From NCBI GenBank assembly GCA_022508265.1, contig JAFLVP010000001.1, forward strand, positions 94,363 to 158,362: DNA of 64,000 nt, read 5' to 3'. This document shows, one piece after another, positions 46,101 to 61,100 of this stretch. A program made the position numbers and the translations under genes. Source of the stretch: Clostridiales bacterium. Lineage in GTDB: Bacteria; Bacillota; Clostridia; Christensenellales; Borkfalkiaceae. The notes beneath the pieces were generated by a model. That model saw only the letters and a program-made list of their open reading frames with translations. It was not told the origin of the DNA and did no database searches. Positions within the stretch are counted from its first letter, which is position 1. Each line of letters begins with the position of its first letter.

Positions 46101-49100
46101 AACGCTTATCGATAGCAACGCGTTCTACGGCTGTAAGAACATTGGCGACGTATACAACCTCTCCGAGCTTGAAATCGTTGCAGGTGCAACGACGCACGGC
46201 TACGTAGCGGCGTATGCAAAAGCAGTTCATCTTACACCCCGTCCCGAAGGCGGCGAGGAAATCGGCGAAGAAATTAAGCAGGGAGATTACGTCTTCCAGA
46301 ACAGAAACGGTAAGTGGTACCTCATCAGATACGAAGGAGAAGCTACCGAGATAACTCTTCCCGAATCCAGCCCTGCAAAAGGCGACTACTTCATCTTCGG
46401 CTCTGCGTTTGAAAGCAACCTTACGCTTACGTCTGTCAAGATGACCGACCACGTAAAGGGTGTAGGCGTAGGTGCGTTCCGCGGATGCACATCGCTTCAA
46501 TATGTAATTCTTGGTACAAATGTAACCGAAGTTGAAAACTATGCATTCTTCGGATGCCCCATAAGCCAGATTTATCTGCCCGAAAATTGCAAGTACGGTC
46601 AGGACGTATTCTCAAGTCTTACCGAAAGTTCGCTTCTCATTGCACCTTCATACAACGTATATAACAGTATTTACAACTCATATTCTGCTTACAGAGTATC
46701 GCTCACGTACGAAGCAGCGGTAAGATTCTACCTTACCGCAAGCGTAACCACGAGCAACTTCTACACCACGCTGACTAAGCTCGCAGGCCGCTCGATCCAG
46801 TACGTTAAGAACGAAAAAGGCATCTGGCAGATTTCCGCAATGGAAGTTTCGCTGCCTTCAGTTATCAACAACCTTACCGTTTTGAGCTGGAAGACGGCTG
46901 ACGGCGATGCGATAACCAACCTTTCGGACGTTCCCGTAGGTTCGGCAATTGCGCTCTACGCTAAAGAAGTTGCTTTGCCTTCGCTCGACGACATAACGGT
47001 ACTGTACGGACAGAACTTCACCGTAAACGCTAACTGGCTGTCCACGCAGATTATGAACATAGCCTATACGCCGGCAATCAACGGCGCACCTGCAGGCAAC
47101 GTGCTCAATTCGGCGCCTACAGCTGCAGGCGAGTACATTGTAACCGTCGAACCCAAACCTGCTGCAGGCTTCACGTTCGTCGGCGGCAAGCCCACGGCTA
47201 TGCTCGTAATAGAGAAAGCAGAAATTACCAATATATCAATCAATCCTTACAATGGCACATACGACGGCAAGACGCACGGCGTTGTAACTTCCACGCCCAC
47301 GGCTACCGTTGTCAACGCAGGTACCAACCCCTTGACGTGGAGCTATTCGAGAACGGAAGGCAACTACGCTTCGACGCTTTCGTTCAAGGACGCAGGTGAA
47401 TACACCGTATATTACAGAGTACAGGCAAACAACCACAACGACGCATACGGCTCGTTCAAGGTTGTAATTAACGCTGCGAATATCGTAGTCAATACCGACG
47501 TTACCAAGGGTTATGAAGGTACGTACGACGGTTTGGAGCACAGCCCTCTTGCCGGTAAGTCGGCAACCGTTCAGGGCGGTGTCGCAGTCGTATGGTCGTT
47601 CAGCTTAGATAAGGACGGCGAGTACTCACCCGACTTCACGGTTAAGGACGTTCACGTCGCTACCGAAACGCGTACGGCAGAGTCGTTTAAGGTTTACTAC
47701 ATAGTAACCGCCGACAACCACAACGCTGCGGACGGCGAAGTTACCGTATTTATTAAATTCGCAACCATAACCAACATCAACATAAACGGTTATAACGGCA
47801 AGAAAGACGAGGATTCGCATCCCGGTATCGTAGGTACGCCTACCGCAACCACCGTTGACGGATGCAAGCTGACTTGGACGTACAGCAAGACCCAGGACGG
47901 CGCTTATTCGTCAGAACCTCCCATGTTCAAGGATGAGGGCGGCGAAGTATGGTACAAAATCGAGGCCAAGAACCACGAAATTGCCACGGGCAGCGTAGCA
48001 GTCAATATATCCGATTATGAAGCTATCGTAGTCGGCGATGACGGCGGCAGAACGTTCGTATATGACGGCATTTCGCACGACATATCCGAATTCGCGCCTA
48101 CGGCAAGTCCTTCCGCAGAATATCCCGGCGAAGAACTTCACTGGACGTTCAGCAGCACGGCTACCGGCGAATACGGCGATAGCTATAAAGTAAAGAACGT
48201 AGGAACCTACATCGTTTACTTCAAGATAACGGCAGAACAGCACTTCGAATATTCGGGAAGCTATGTAATCACTATTCAGGAAGCTAAGCTCGTCGATGTT
48301 GTAACGCCCGTAGCATATACCGGCACGTACGACGCTAAAGCTCATAACGGCGCACTCAACGACAACTACTCGGCTAAATCCATAGACGGCAGCGAGGTTG
48401 TATGGACGTTCTCTACGGACGGCGAAGAGTACACCACCGAAATGCCTACATTCAAGGCTATCGGAACTTACACCTTCTACTACACAGTATCCGCAGAAAA
48501 CCACACCCCGATTTCGGGCGAGCTCACAGTTCGCATTTCCGAAGCTCTGATTACGGGCGTAAACGTTCAAGGTTACAGCGGCGTATACGACGGACTTGCA
48601 CACGATTCCGTTGCAGGCAAAGTAGCAAACTCCAAGGTTGAAGGCGTAGAATTCGTCTGGATGTTCTCTACGACGGGTGCAGACGACACTTACAGCACTG
48701 AAGTACCCAAGGTTAGAGAGATAGGCACTTACACCTACTACTTCACCGTATCGGCAGAAAACCATATCTCCGTAAGCGGTAAGTACGTAGTCGTTGTCGG
48801 CGCACTTCCAATCATCGACGTTGCAGCAGGAGGCGGTACCGAAAAGGTATACGACGGCAAGGCAATCAAGGTAGAGGACTACAAACCTACCATAAACTCC
48901 AAGGGTGCGGACTTCGTATGGTCGTTCAGCCTCGAAGATAAGGGCGACGACACCGTTTACAGAGAGTCCATCTCGGTTGAAAACGCAAACGAGTACACCG
49001 TACTCTTCAAGATAGTAGCCAACGGTTATGAAACCTACTACGGCACATACATCATCAACATCACTAACGCTGAGATGACCGTTGAAAACGTACTTGCAAA

Positions 49101-52100
49101 CAACCGCACGTACGACGGCTCGCTGCAGACTCCCGTAAAAGAGAGTGATGCTGAAATCACGCTTAAAGGCAACAACAAGGCAGTTTGGAGTTACAGACTC
49201 AGCGAGGGCAACGATTGGGCAACCGATATCCGTTTGTCCGAGGCAGATACGTACAAAGTATTTTGGCGCGTAACTGCTCCCAACCACGACGAAGTAACCG
49301 GCGAGATTGTTGTTACTATCGATAAAGCAAACATAACGGAAGTATCTATAAACGGCTTCTCGGGCAACTACGACGGCAATGCTCACGGCATCGCAGGTAC
49401 GCCTTCCGCAAAGGTTTACGGCGACAACGATATTATCTGGTCGTACAGCACCTCGGAGACGGGCGAATACACGACTGCTCAGCCCACGTTTATAAATGCT
49501 AACACGTACGAAATCAAGTACAGAATTACTGCAAATAACCACAATGATTACGAAGGTTCGTTCGTAATCAAGATCAACCTTGCAACGATTACCGGCGTAT
49601 CCGTAAAGGGTATCAACGTTCAGTACGACACGCTTGCTCACAATGTTGTTGACGGAACTCCCGAAGCGCGTACGGTAGACGGCAAGGCGGCAACCTGGAA
49701 GTACAAGGAAGCTAGCGACATCGAGTACAGCACCAGTATTTCCAAGATCAACGCAGGCGAGTATGTCATCTACTACGTAATCGAAGCTGCAAACCACACC
49801 TCTATTGAAGGTTCGTTCAAGGCGTACATTACAAAGCGTACAATTACGGTAACTATCTTCGACATCGACGATGCAGTTTACGGCGATTGGACGGTTGAAG
49901 GCGCTGCTGAAAAACTTGCAGGCTTAACGCGTAAACCCACTATAACGGGCGGATACGAGAATGCGACTATTCCTGTAACCTTGATGCTCGTAGCGGGCGA
50001 GCTTCCCGTAAGAGGATATATTCCTTCGGGTACCTACACGATTACCGGCGAGGCAGGAGATACCACCAACTACGATATTTCGTACATTAACGGTACGCTC
50101 ACGATTTCCGACGCAGAGATGGTTGTAGGAGAGGGCAAAGAAGTTAAACTTACCTACAACGGCGAAGCACAGAGCGTTGAAGACGGCAAGCCCGTGATAA
50201 CCGTACAGGGCGACGTCATACCCGTAATCACTTACTCGCTTACAAAAGACGGCGTATACCGTGAGAATCTTACTGTAACCAATGCAGGTACGTACACCGT
50301 TTACTTCAAGGTAACGGCTGAAAACCACATTGACAGCGAAATTGGCGAGTTCACAGTAACCGTTGCTAAGCGCGAAATTTCCGTAACAATTAACGAGACC
50401 TCGTTTACTTACGGCGAACTCAGCTTAGACGTACTTGAAGCAAAACTCAAAGAGATTGCAAAAGTAACCGCAACCGGCGGAACTATCGACGCAGACGCTA
50501 AGGCATACACGCTTTCGCTTCAAACTAAGGAAGATAATATTAGCGCGGCAGAAAGCCTCAGCACGGCTAAGAAGATTAAAGTCGGCGACTACACTGTAAT
50601 CTACACCGAGACCAACGATAAGAACTACACCATTAGCTGGACTGTTAATACTATTACAGTAAAGGCTAAACAGGTTACCGTTTCTGACTTTGAACAGAAC
50701 ATAGAAACCAGCGATAAGGTATACGACGGCACAGACAATGCACCCGTTGATTACAGCAAAGTAACCGTCAAGGGGCTTATCGATGGCGATAAAGTCGTCT
50801 TCAAGGTAACAGGTAAATTCGCACAGGCAACCGCCGGCACAAATATTAGTGTTACCGTAACCGGTTTGTTCAGCGGCGATGATGCAGAAAACTACTCGTT
50901 CCCCGCGCTCACTACTACAAGAGAGCACAACATACTCGGCACGGCATCCAAGCCTACCTATAAGACCAACCCTGTAAAGTACAATCCTGCTACGAAGATC
51001 AGCGACGTAATTAATGACTTCATTCCTGCTATCATGACCGTAACGGTCAACGACGGCAAGAACGATATAACCGAGTCGCTTACTCCTTACGGCGAGGAAG
51101 GAGACTACTACATCCCCGGCGTTGGTACGTATACATTAACGTTCACGCTCAAGAGCGGTCTCAACCTCACTTGGACGGGAGAAGAAGCTGCAGAACCCGT
51201 AGTACTTGCAGGATTTACCGTTAACGGCAGCAAGATTGAACGTCCTACGAAAGACACGACAACCTTCGTCTATGACGGCACGAGCCAGAGCTATGTTCCC
51301 GAAGGCTTCGACGCTGACTTGATGAACATCCAGATTAACGGTCAGTTCGGTAACTCGGCAACCGAGGCAGGCACGTACACCATAATCGTATCGCTCAAAG
51401 ATAAGGAAAATATTTCCTGGCTTACTGCGGGTAACGATGAAGTTGAATTTGAATTCGTTATTCAGAAGCGCAAGATAGAAGTTGCTATCGGCGACGCTTC
51501 CGAAAACTACGGCACCTGGACGTCAGAATATATCAACAACAACCTCGCATCCCTCGGACTTACCACCGTTAAAGCTACTCTTGAAGATGGAATAGCAATA
51601 GTTTCGGGCGACGCAGAGAGCGACGTTTACTCAATCACGATAGACTTCGCAAATAGACTGACCTCCGACGGCAAGCTCAACGCAGGTACATACGCAATTC
51701 ACGGCGTAGTCAATACCAAGGCAAAGGGCAAGAACTATGAAATCACGTTCAAAGGCGCGTGGAGCGGAGAAGACGACTATACCGCAAAAGCAGGTACGCT
51801 TACTATCAACAAGGCAGTTGCTTCCGTAACCGGTGTAGTTGCCGCAGAAAAGACCTACGACGGCACCAACGAAGCAGATGTATCGAGCGGTACATTAAGC
51901 GGTATTCTCAATAACGACGACGTTGACTTCGAGCTTGAAGGTTACTTCGTAGACGCAAATGCAGGTACCAACAAGACTGTCAACGTAAATGTAACACTTA
52001 CGGGTGAAGACGCTAACAACTACGAACTTTTGAAAGACGTAATTACTGTAAAAGCAAACGTCAACAAGATTTCGCTCACGCTTAAGTGGACGGTCGAAGG

Positions 52101-55100
52101 CTATGCATGGACGGATAACGGAACTTACGTATTCTACTACGAACCCGGAGTAAAACCCAATGTCAAAGCCGAGATATCAAATAATTCGCTTGGCAATATC
52201 GTAGAAGGCGAAAAGGTAGTCGTTTCTGCTATCGAAGGTCTTAAAGCCGACGTCGGCGAATATCAGCTCGTTGTAGAACCTCTCATCGGAGACCTTGACG
52301 AAGCTGTTTCCGCATCCAACTATACGTTCACAAATTCAAGCCTCTATATCAACATAGTGCGCCAGAAAGTCAATATTACAATTGACAGCAAATCGGCAAC
52401 CTACGGCAAGTCGGCACAGGAAGAAGCTGCTAACCTCACTTGGTCCGCAAACTTGGATATCCCCGAGGATAGCGTAATCCTTTCGACTGCGGCGTACGTT
52501 CCCGGAGGCTACGCTAACGTGGGCTCGTACAACATAGTCCTCGACGGCAGCAGCCCTGTTTACGAAAAGTACGAAGTATCCTATAACACGACTGCTAAAT
52601 TCAGCATCGTTCAAGCTGATATCGAAGTAACGAGAACGAGCTTCAACATTACTTTGAAGCAGACGGCTCAGAAGATTGAATTCTCCGCAGAGGATATCAT
52701 TCTTCAAGGCGCAACGCAGTACAGCAACCTTACAATTACGTATTCGCTTAACGATCAGTACGGCAATTACAAGGAAGGTCCTGTAGAAATACCCAACACA
52801 GTTGGCGTATACACACTGTACTACGCTATAGTTGATAACACCAACAACCACAGAAGCCTCTCTAACAGAAGCATAACCGTCCGTCTTGACCAGATGTTCG
52901 TCAAAGTAACGATGGACGACACCGTTATAGAGATTGAGTACGGCAACGAAGTACTTACGAGCGATGAGCTTCTCGAACTTCTCGACCTCACTATCGAATA
53001 CAACAATACCGTGCTCGAACCCGATAAGGATAAAGCTATCGTAGAGGCAATTCTCAACTCGATTACCGTTAAAATCGTTAAACTGGACGGTTCAACAGTT
53101 GAAGACGGCGAAATACTTGATGCAGGCGAATACAATATCTTAATTAGCGGTGTCTATGTCTCCGAGTCAGACGGCACGTCCGCAAACATCGTATTCGACG
53201 GCACCAACAACGTCAAAGCATACAAAGTCACTCCCAAGACCGTGATCCCCAACTGGAATATGGGCGTCGAAGCGGATAAGGACGGCAAATACTATATCGA
53301 TTTGGGTACTGCGCTTTCGATTCCTACGTTTGACGAGCTAAAAGAAGGACAGTTCGTAGTAACGTACAAGAGAGGAACTGTTGCCCTCACTAACGGCGAG
53401 CACCTCAATCCCGACGCAGGCGAGTACACCGTAACTGTTGACGTCGTTGACGAAAACTACGTACTTGCAGAGGGTTACGGCACTATCATAATCGTTGTAA
53501 ATGTTAAAGAGCTTGCCGTTGATTGGAAACTGTCAGGCGACGACGATTACGAAGTTGTATTCGGAACCGCACTTACGGCTCCTACCGTATCCGACGGCGA
53601 CAAACTTCTTACGGCAGGCGAAGACGCAGATTACTTAGTAACCTACCTCAAAGACGGCGAGGCTTGCTCCGAGGAAGATTACCTCAACCCCGAAGTCGGC
53701 GAATACACCATAACCGTAACGATGCAGAACGCTAACTACACGTTCTCGGACGGCGAACTTTCCGTATCTCTTACCGTAACAGTAGTTGCCAAGGAAGTTG
53801 CTCCCGAGTGGAAACTCGGCGCATCCGAAAACGGCAAGTACTCCGTAGTTTACGGCAACAGCATGTTCGCTCCCACGATTAACGGACTTGTAGCCGGCGA
53901 AGACTACGCGGTAACCTACGAGAAGAACGGCGAAGAATGCGAAGCATCCGAATGCCTCGGCAGACCCGATGTTGCAACCTACACGGTAACCGTAGAACTT
54001 ATCAGCAAGAACTACGTATTCGCAAAGGGCGCAACCACTGCTTCCATCGAAGTAGAGGTAACTCCTCTCGAAGTAACGGTAGAGATCGGCACTTACAACA
54101 TTACATACATTGACAGCGGCTGGAAGACTGCGGAACTCGCAGAAAGACTTGCAGAAATCGTCGATGACGTCTGCGTTGTCAGCGAAAACATCATAGGCGC
54201 TAAACCTGCCGACCTTCTCATCACGCTTTCACTCAAGAACTTCGATGAAGATGCACACACCTCTATGGCAGGATGGTTAGCTCCTTACGACGCAGGCTAC
54301 GTAATCATAGGTACGAGCAGCAATCCTAACTTCAAGGTAACGTTTACCGAAGGTCTCTTACAAGTAGATAAGAAGCAGGTAGACCTTGGTTCTATCTTTG
54401 GAACTTCAAGCTTCAAAGCTACTCGTTCGTCTTTGACAGCTGTAAAATACACGGCTGAAAAAGCGACCGTATTACAGGACAATTACGCTATCGATAACGA
54501 GGGGAACCTCGTTATCGAGTACGGCGTAGCTCTTACCGTACCCCGCCTTGCAGGACTTTCCGCAAGCGAGTACGTTGTAACCTACGTCAAAGACGGCGTC
54601 GAAATCAGCGAGGAGGAATTCCTTCTCTCTGCCGAGGGCGAATACACCCTCTATTTCGACTTGCTCGACGGAACATATTACGAGCTTTCCGACGGATTGA
54701 ACGGAACTAAATTCACGGTCGTTCGCAACGCATCGGAATATGCTGCAAGATCGAGCGAAAACGGTAAAATCGTTGTCAATCCCGACGCTATCGGCTTTGA
54801 AACGCTTATTCCCGACGAGGAAGCGTCCGGTAATTCCTACAACGTAAATGCACGTGCAAGCGAAGTAGGTCTTACCAAGACCTTTGCTTCCGAACCCGTC
54901 GTTTACGGAACCGAGCTTGAAGATCCCGATGATATATGGTCTGAAACGATCGGACTTGTCAGAGGCGAAAACGCCAATGAAGGCGACTATCACATCGTAT
55001 ATAATAAAGACGATAAAGTTATTTCGCATGAAGAATTTTTAAAGTACGGAGCCGGTAAATATACTATTGAGGTATATATTCACGAACCCGAAAACTTTAA

Positions 55101-58100
55101 ACCTTTAGACCCCGAAGACGGTTCTTTCCCTTCGAAGTTCGTCTATACAATGAGCGTCACTAAGCGCACGCTCAGGGTTTCCATTGCCGACAAACAGTAC
55201 ATATACGGCAAGTGGCAGAGCAACGATATCAATAACTGGATTACCTATGTTGATGACATCTATACCGTTGGAGATCCCGCAGAAGAGGAAGGACTCGTAT
55301 ACGAAGATAAAGCAACGGAAGTATTCAAACTTGCAGTCGTATTCGTTGACCGTATAAGAAGCGGCAAGTTCGCAATCAGCGGTGTCGTTTTGGAAGATGA
55401 AGGCTTCAAGGGCGGCAACTACGAAGTTATCTTCACAGGTAGCTGGGATGAAGAAGACGACTACAAGGGCAAGGCAGGTACTCTTACTGTTGAACCCAAT
55501 ACCGACGGACTTCAGGTCGTTTGGGGTCTTGACGAAGATAAGATGACCGCCGACGGCGAATACACCATAACCTACGGCGAAAAGCCCGACGAGCCTCAGC
55601 TTATTCAGGGCGGACCTCTCGACCTTGACCAAGACTACCAGGTTAAGTACGAAGTTTGGAACGGCGATGCGTTCGAAATCTGTGACAAGTCCGAGTACTT
55701 ATCTCCCAAGGCGGGCTTATACAAAGTAACCGTAATAATAATCAACCAAGACATCGCGTTTGCAGGCGGTGCAACCGAACAGAGCATACATGTAACCGTT
55801 GATAAGAAGACCGTATCTCTTGAAAACTTCGACTTAGACCATTTGGAAGTTGAAGACAAGGATTTCGACGGTGGTGTCAATGCAACCGTTAAAACCAAAG
55901 ACGGCGGCGTAACCGTAAATTCCGGCGACATCGCTTATAACGACGAGCTTACCGTAATCCTTACGGGTACGTTCGAATCTAACGAAATCAATCCCGCGGC
56001 AAAAGTAACAGTAGTTGCAACGCTCGGCGGAGATGCAAGCGACAACTACGTACTCGACGGTGATTACACGCTCACAACCACGGCTGCAATCCGCAACAAG
56101 CCTTTATATGTTCCCACGGTAAAGGAAGAGTATGCAGAGGGCGTTGATTATCATCCCAACACCAAACTTGCAGACGTATTGGACAACTACAACCCCGAGA
56201 CTATGAGCGTAACCGTAGACGGCAGTGAACCCAGAATGTCCGAAGACGGCACGGTTCTCATCCCCGGCGTTGGTACGCACACCCTTTCGTTCACGCTCAA
56301 AGGCGAGAACATAACTTGGTACGGTGGTTCAACCGAGGCACAGGAAGTTGAACTTACCGTAAAAGTTGGTAAGGTCGCAAAGCCCACTGCCAAGGCAGAC
56401 GCAGAATACACCTATAACGGACAGGCGCAGACCTTCAAGTTTACAGAGGGTTCGTTTGACGACGTCCTTATGACGGTCGCAGGAAACATTCAGACTGACA
56501 GAGGAACGCACGTTGTTACCGTTTCCCTTATCGACGAGGAAAACCTCGTTTGGGACGACGAAGAGGGCGGCACAGACCCCGTAACGTTCAACTTCGTAAT
56601 CAACGCGCTTGCAATCGTCGTTGAAATTCCCAACGTGACGGACGTAACCTACGGCAACGAGGGCTGGACGCAAGACGGCATAGAGGCAAAGCTTGCCGAG
56701 CTTATTGAAAAATGCAATACCACCCTCGACGACAACGACGAGGATTTCGAGCTTCCCGAGGGCGTAGAGCTTACGGATATAATCGATGGCGTTGGTCTTT
56801 CGAACATATTCAAGCTCATACTCGAAAAGTACGAGTATTCCACGGGCAAATACCTCACTGTCGGCACCTACAAAATCAACGGCGAGGCTTTGAGCCCCGA
56901 AACCTCCAACTTCACTATTACCTTCACGGGTAAGAGCGTTGAAGAAGAGGACGGCACAACCTACGGCACCTTGATTGTAGAAAAGGCAAAAGTTACTATT
57001 GACAACTTCGACAGCGAAAACGTCAAAGTTACCGCCAAGCCCTACGACGGCGAAACGAACGCTACAATCTCTTACGCTCCCGAAACAGTACGCTTAATCG
57101 GCGGAAAGTCGGGCGACAGTATCGGCTTCGAGACGAAGGGCGTATATGACGACAAGACGGCAGGCACGGACAAGGACGTAACCGTAACCGCAACTTTAAC
57201 CGGCGACGACGTAGAAAACTACGAGTTCGGCGAGTTCGAAACGCAGATTACCGTCAAGGGCGCAATTGATAAGAAAGAAGTAAGACTTACCTGGTCTGCG
57301 AAGAACAATAACGCAGAAGACGGAAGCTACAGCTTCACTTATACGGGCAAAGCACCCGAAATCGAAGTAGAAGTCAACGCAGAAGACGTTATCGAAGGCG
57401 ACAAGGTAAATACCGACAATATCGAAGGTCTTGACGAAGCTATCGACGTACAGAGCGCAGCATACGAAGTTACCGTAGCTCTTGCAGGCGCAGACGCAGA
57501 AAACTACGTAATAAAGACCGACGACGAGAAACTGTCGTTCACTATTACCAACGCTGAACTCACGGTAGATGAAAGTGAATACATCTTACCTTACATTGCC
57601 GAAGAGCAGCTCATCGACTTCTATGACAGAGTAAGCGGTGTAAACCTTGAGAATAACAACCTCAAAATCACTTACGCTTACAAGGCAGACGGTAGCACAC
57701 CTGCCGACAACGAGTACAATGACGTACTTCACTTAACTCAAGACGGCGAGTACACCGTTTGGTACAAGGCAACGGCAGACAACCACGACGCAACTTCGGG
57801 TAAGATTAAAGTTATAATAGAAGGTACTCTCTTCTCGCTTACTTTAAAGGAAGGCACCACGGTTGAAATAACCTACGGCGAAGAAGTTCTTTCCTCCGAT
57901 GACATCAAAGCGGCTATCTGGGATAATATTACCATTAGCTCGGAAGACGTAGAAGTAGTAACCGACGAGCATAAGAAAGCTATTAAAGATGCCGTTAAAT
58001 TCAGCGTTATCGGCGCAGACGGCAGAGCAGTTACAGGCAAGGCAAAGGCTGGCAAGTACACCATTTCGGCAAGCGGTCTCTTTGACTACACCGAAGGCAA

Positions 58101-61100
58101 GAAGGCGGCTATCCTGTTCGATTTGAACAGCGAAAACAACAAAGACGCGTTCATTGTCAACAAGCTTGCTATAACCGTTAAGCTTGCAGATCCCGAATAC
58201 ACCTTCGGCGACGTGAAGACCGAAGAGCTCAACGGCAATATTTCCAAGCTCGTTACAATAACCAAGACGGGCGGCGGAGCTGTTGACCTTCCCGACAAGC
58301 AGGACGAAGTATTCTCCTTAACCGTTTCGGTTGACGAGGGCAAGACTGCCGCAAGCGGCTATCTTGCAGTAGGCGAGTACACCGTAAGCGGAGCAAAACT
58401 TGACGAGAACAACTATGAAATAGAATTCGAGCTTGCCAAAGTAACGGTATCGGCTCGCAAGATTGTAGTCGGACTTCAGGACAGCACTATAACTTACGGC
58501 GAAGAGGGCTGGACGCAGACAAATATCGAAACGGCACTTGCAACCCTTCTCGCAAATTGCGATATTACCTCCGGCGACGGCGAATACGAGCTTCCCGAGG
58601 GCATAACCCTTGCGGATATCGTAAAGATTACGTTCGTTGACGATGGCGATTACTCGGGTGCAGACTACCTCAAAGCAGACTCGTACGAAATCAAGGGCGA
58701 GGCTGAAGGCGAGGACAGTGATAACTTTGTAATTACCTTCAAGGGCACGTCCGGAGAATACGCAACACTGACCGTTGATCAGGCTGAAATTACCATTAAT
58801 AATTTCGACGCTTCCAACGTAACGGTCGAAGACAAAATATATAACGGCAAGCTCGATGCAACAGTATCGTGCAAGCCTTCCGTGACCCTCAACGACACCA
58901 AGTCGGGCGACACGGTAAAAATCAGCGCAACCGGTGAATTTGCAGATAAGAACGTAGGCGACGAAAAGAACGTCAACGTAACCGCAATTCTTTCGGGCGA
59001 AGACGCAGAAAACTACAAGCTCGCAGAGGGCGAAGGTAAGCTTACCGTTCAGGGTAAGATTACTCCCAAGGAAGTTGAGCTTGAGTGGACTGCAAAGGAC
59101 AACACCGCAGAAGACGGTTACAGCTTCGTATACACGGGCGAACATCCCGACATCGATGTTGAAATCAAAGAGGGCTTCGCAGAGGACGGCGATAACGTCA
59201 ACACCGACATTATCGTAGGACTTGAAGAGGCTATAAACGCACAGGACGGCGCATACACCGTTACCGTATCTCTTGCAGGCGGCGATGCAGACAACTACGT
59301 AATTAAGAACGGACACGAAACTATCTCGTTCAAGATTACAAAGGCTACTCTTACCGCAACCGAAACAAAGATTACCCTTCCTTACACCGCAGGCGAGCAG
59401 ACTGTAGATTACAGCACGAGAATTAAGGGTGTTAAACTCGAAGACAACAACCTTAAAGTCGTGTACTATCAGGGCGAGCAGGATCCTTCACAGGATAGCG
59501 ACTATTCCGAATCGCTTCCTACGTTCGAGGAAGAGGGCAGCTTCACTGTCTGGTACAAAGCTACGGCAGACAACCACGAGGATAAGTACGGCTCGTTCAC
59601 AGTAAGCGTAGAAGGCAAAGTCTTCACTATCACTATGACGGGCACCGTAGAAATTACCTACGGCGAGAAAGTACCTTCTTCAGACGAGATCAAAGAGATA
59701 ATCTGGAAGAACCTTACTATCAGCACCACGAGCGAAAACGGCGAAAGCCAGAACGCTACCGAGGAGCAGATTGCTAAAATCAAAGCGGCTGTAACCATCA
59801 GCGTAGTCGGCGTTGACAGCGACGAAGACGTTAAGGTTGCAGGCACTAAACTCAGCGCAGGCAAGTACAACCTCGTAGCCGAAGGTATGTTTGACTACGA
59901 AGACGGCAAAAAGGCTGCTATCTCGTTCGCAGAGGACGGCGGCAACAAAGAGGCGTTCGTTGTCAACAAGCTCGCTGTAAAGATTACCGTTGAGGACAAG
60001 AGCAGCACTTTCGGCGATATCGAAGTTGAAGAAATAGACACCGTTCTTTCAGAACTTCTTTCGATGAAAGGCGAAGACAGCGGAGCTCTTACCGTCCTTC
60101 CCGACGAATTGAGCGCAGTATTCACGCTTTCAATCGGCGAATTGGAAGGAAAGAGTAGCGTAGGCGGATATCTTGTAGTCGGCAAGTACACAATAACCGG
60201 TACGATACTCGACAGCGACAACTACGATATCTCGTTCGAAAAGGGTTCAATCGAAAATCTCGGCACTATCTCCGTAGCTGCGGCTAAGATTACCGACGTT
60301 CAGATTACGGGATATAACGACGAATACGACGGCACGGCTCATAGCGTAGTCGAAGGCGAACCCACCGCAACTTTGGTAGACGGCACCGCTGAATGGACCT
60401 ATTCGTTCGATAATGACGACTATCAGTCGGAACTTACCTATACCGACGTTTGTGAGGCAAAGACAGTTTACTTCCATATCGAAGCAGACAATCACGAAAC
60501 TTACGAGGGTACGTTCACTATAACAATTACCGCTAAAGCGCTTACGGTAACCATCAAGGATAAGAAAATTACCTACGGCGAATGGACGGCAGAGAATGCA
60601 AACGGCAACATTAAGGGAGACAGCTCTCTTTACACCGTAGAAGGACTTGCAGGCACCGACAGCGCAGAAGACATCTTCAGTCTTGCAATCGATCAGGTAA
60701 CAAAGCTCAACGCAGGCAAGTACGCAATCAAGGGCGTTCTCAACGAGGACGGCGACAAGGTCGGCAACTACGCCGTGACCTTCGCGGGAGCTTGGGCTGA
60801 AACCGACGAAAACCAGGGCAAGGCAGGTATTCTTACCGTCGAGCAGAAGGAAGTTAAGCTCAGCGGCGTAACCGTAGAGGATAAGACCTACGACGGTACG
60901 ACTGACGCAACCATTACAAGCAACGGCACGCTTGACGGCAAAGTTACAGGCGACGACCTCAGCTATTCCTTGGACGGCTCGGCGTTTGCAGACAAGAACG
61001 CATCCGTTGAAGCTAAAACTGTCAACCTGAAAGTAACTCTTATGGGCGAAGACGCAGAAAACTACAAGTTCGCAAACGACAGCCAGACGACGGCAACCGC

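Larger units (their letters stand above)
28500..46650 (+). repeat. BspA-type LRR_5 repeat tract inside the giant gene
   Basis: About 6,050 residues of repeats of 22-24 residues, with the pattern SITIPxxVTxIGxxAFxxC. The DNA word GCGTTCTACAACTG or close variants recurs at Ala-Phe-Tyr-Asn-Cys positions. The tract ends near GQDVFSSLTESSLLIAPSYN. LRR_5 forms a solenoid with a wide interaction face. Most units carry one Cys and one conserved Phe in the turn. Confidence 0.9.

Noticed and set aside
47911-49797. 628-codon open frame on the minus strand inside the giant gene, and many others of 60-360 codons
   Set aside because: They run antisense to a continuous plus-strand repeat protein, have low-complexity Tyr/Val/Cys-rich translations, no ribosome-binding sites and no recognisable domains. 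They arise from the regular codon pattern of the repeats.
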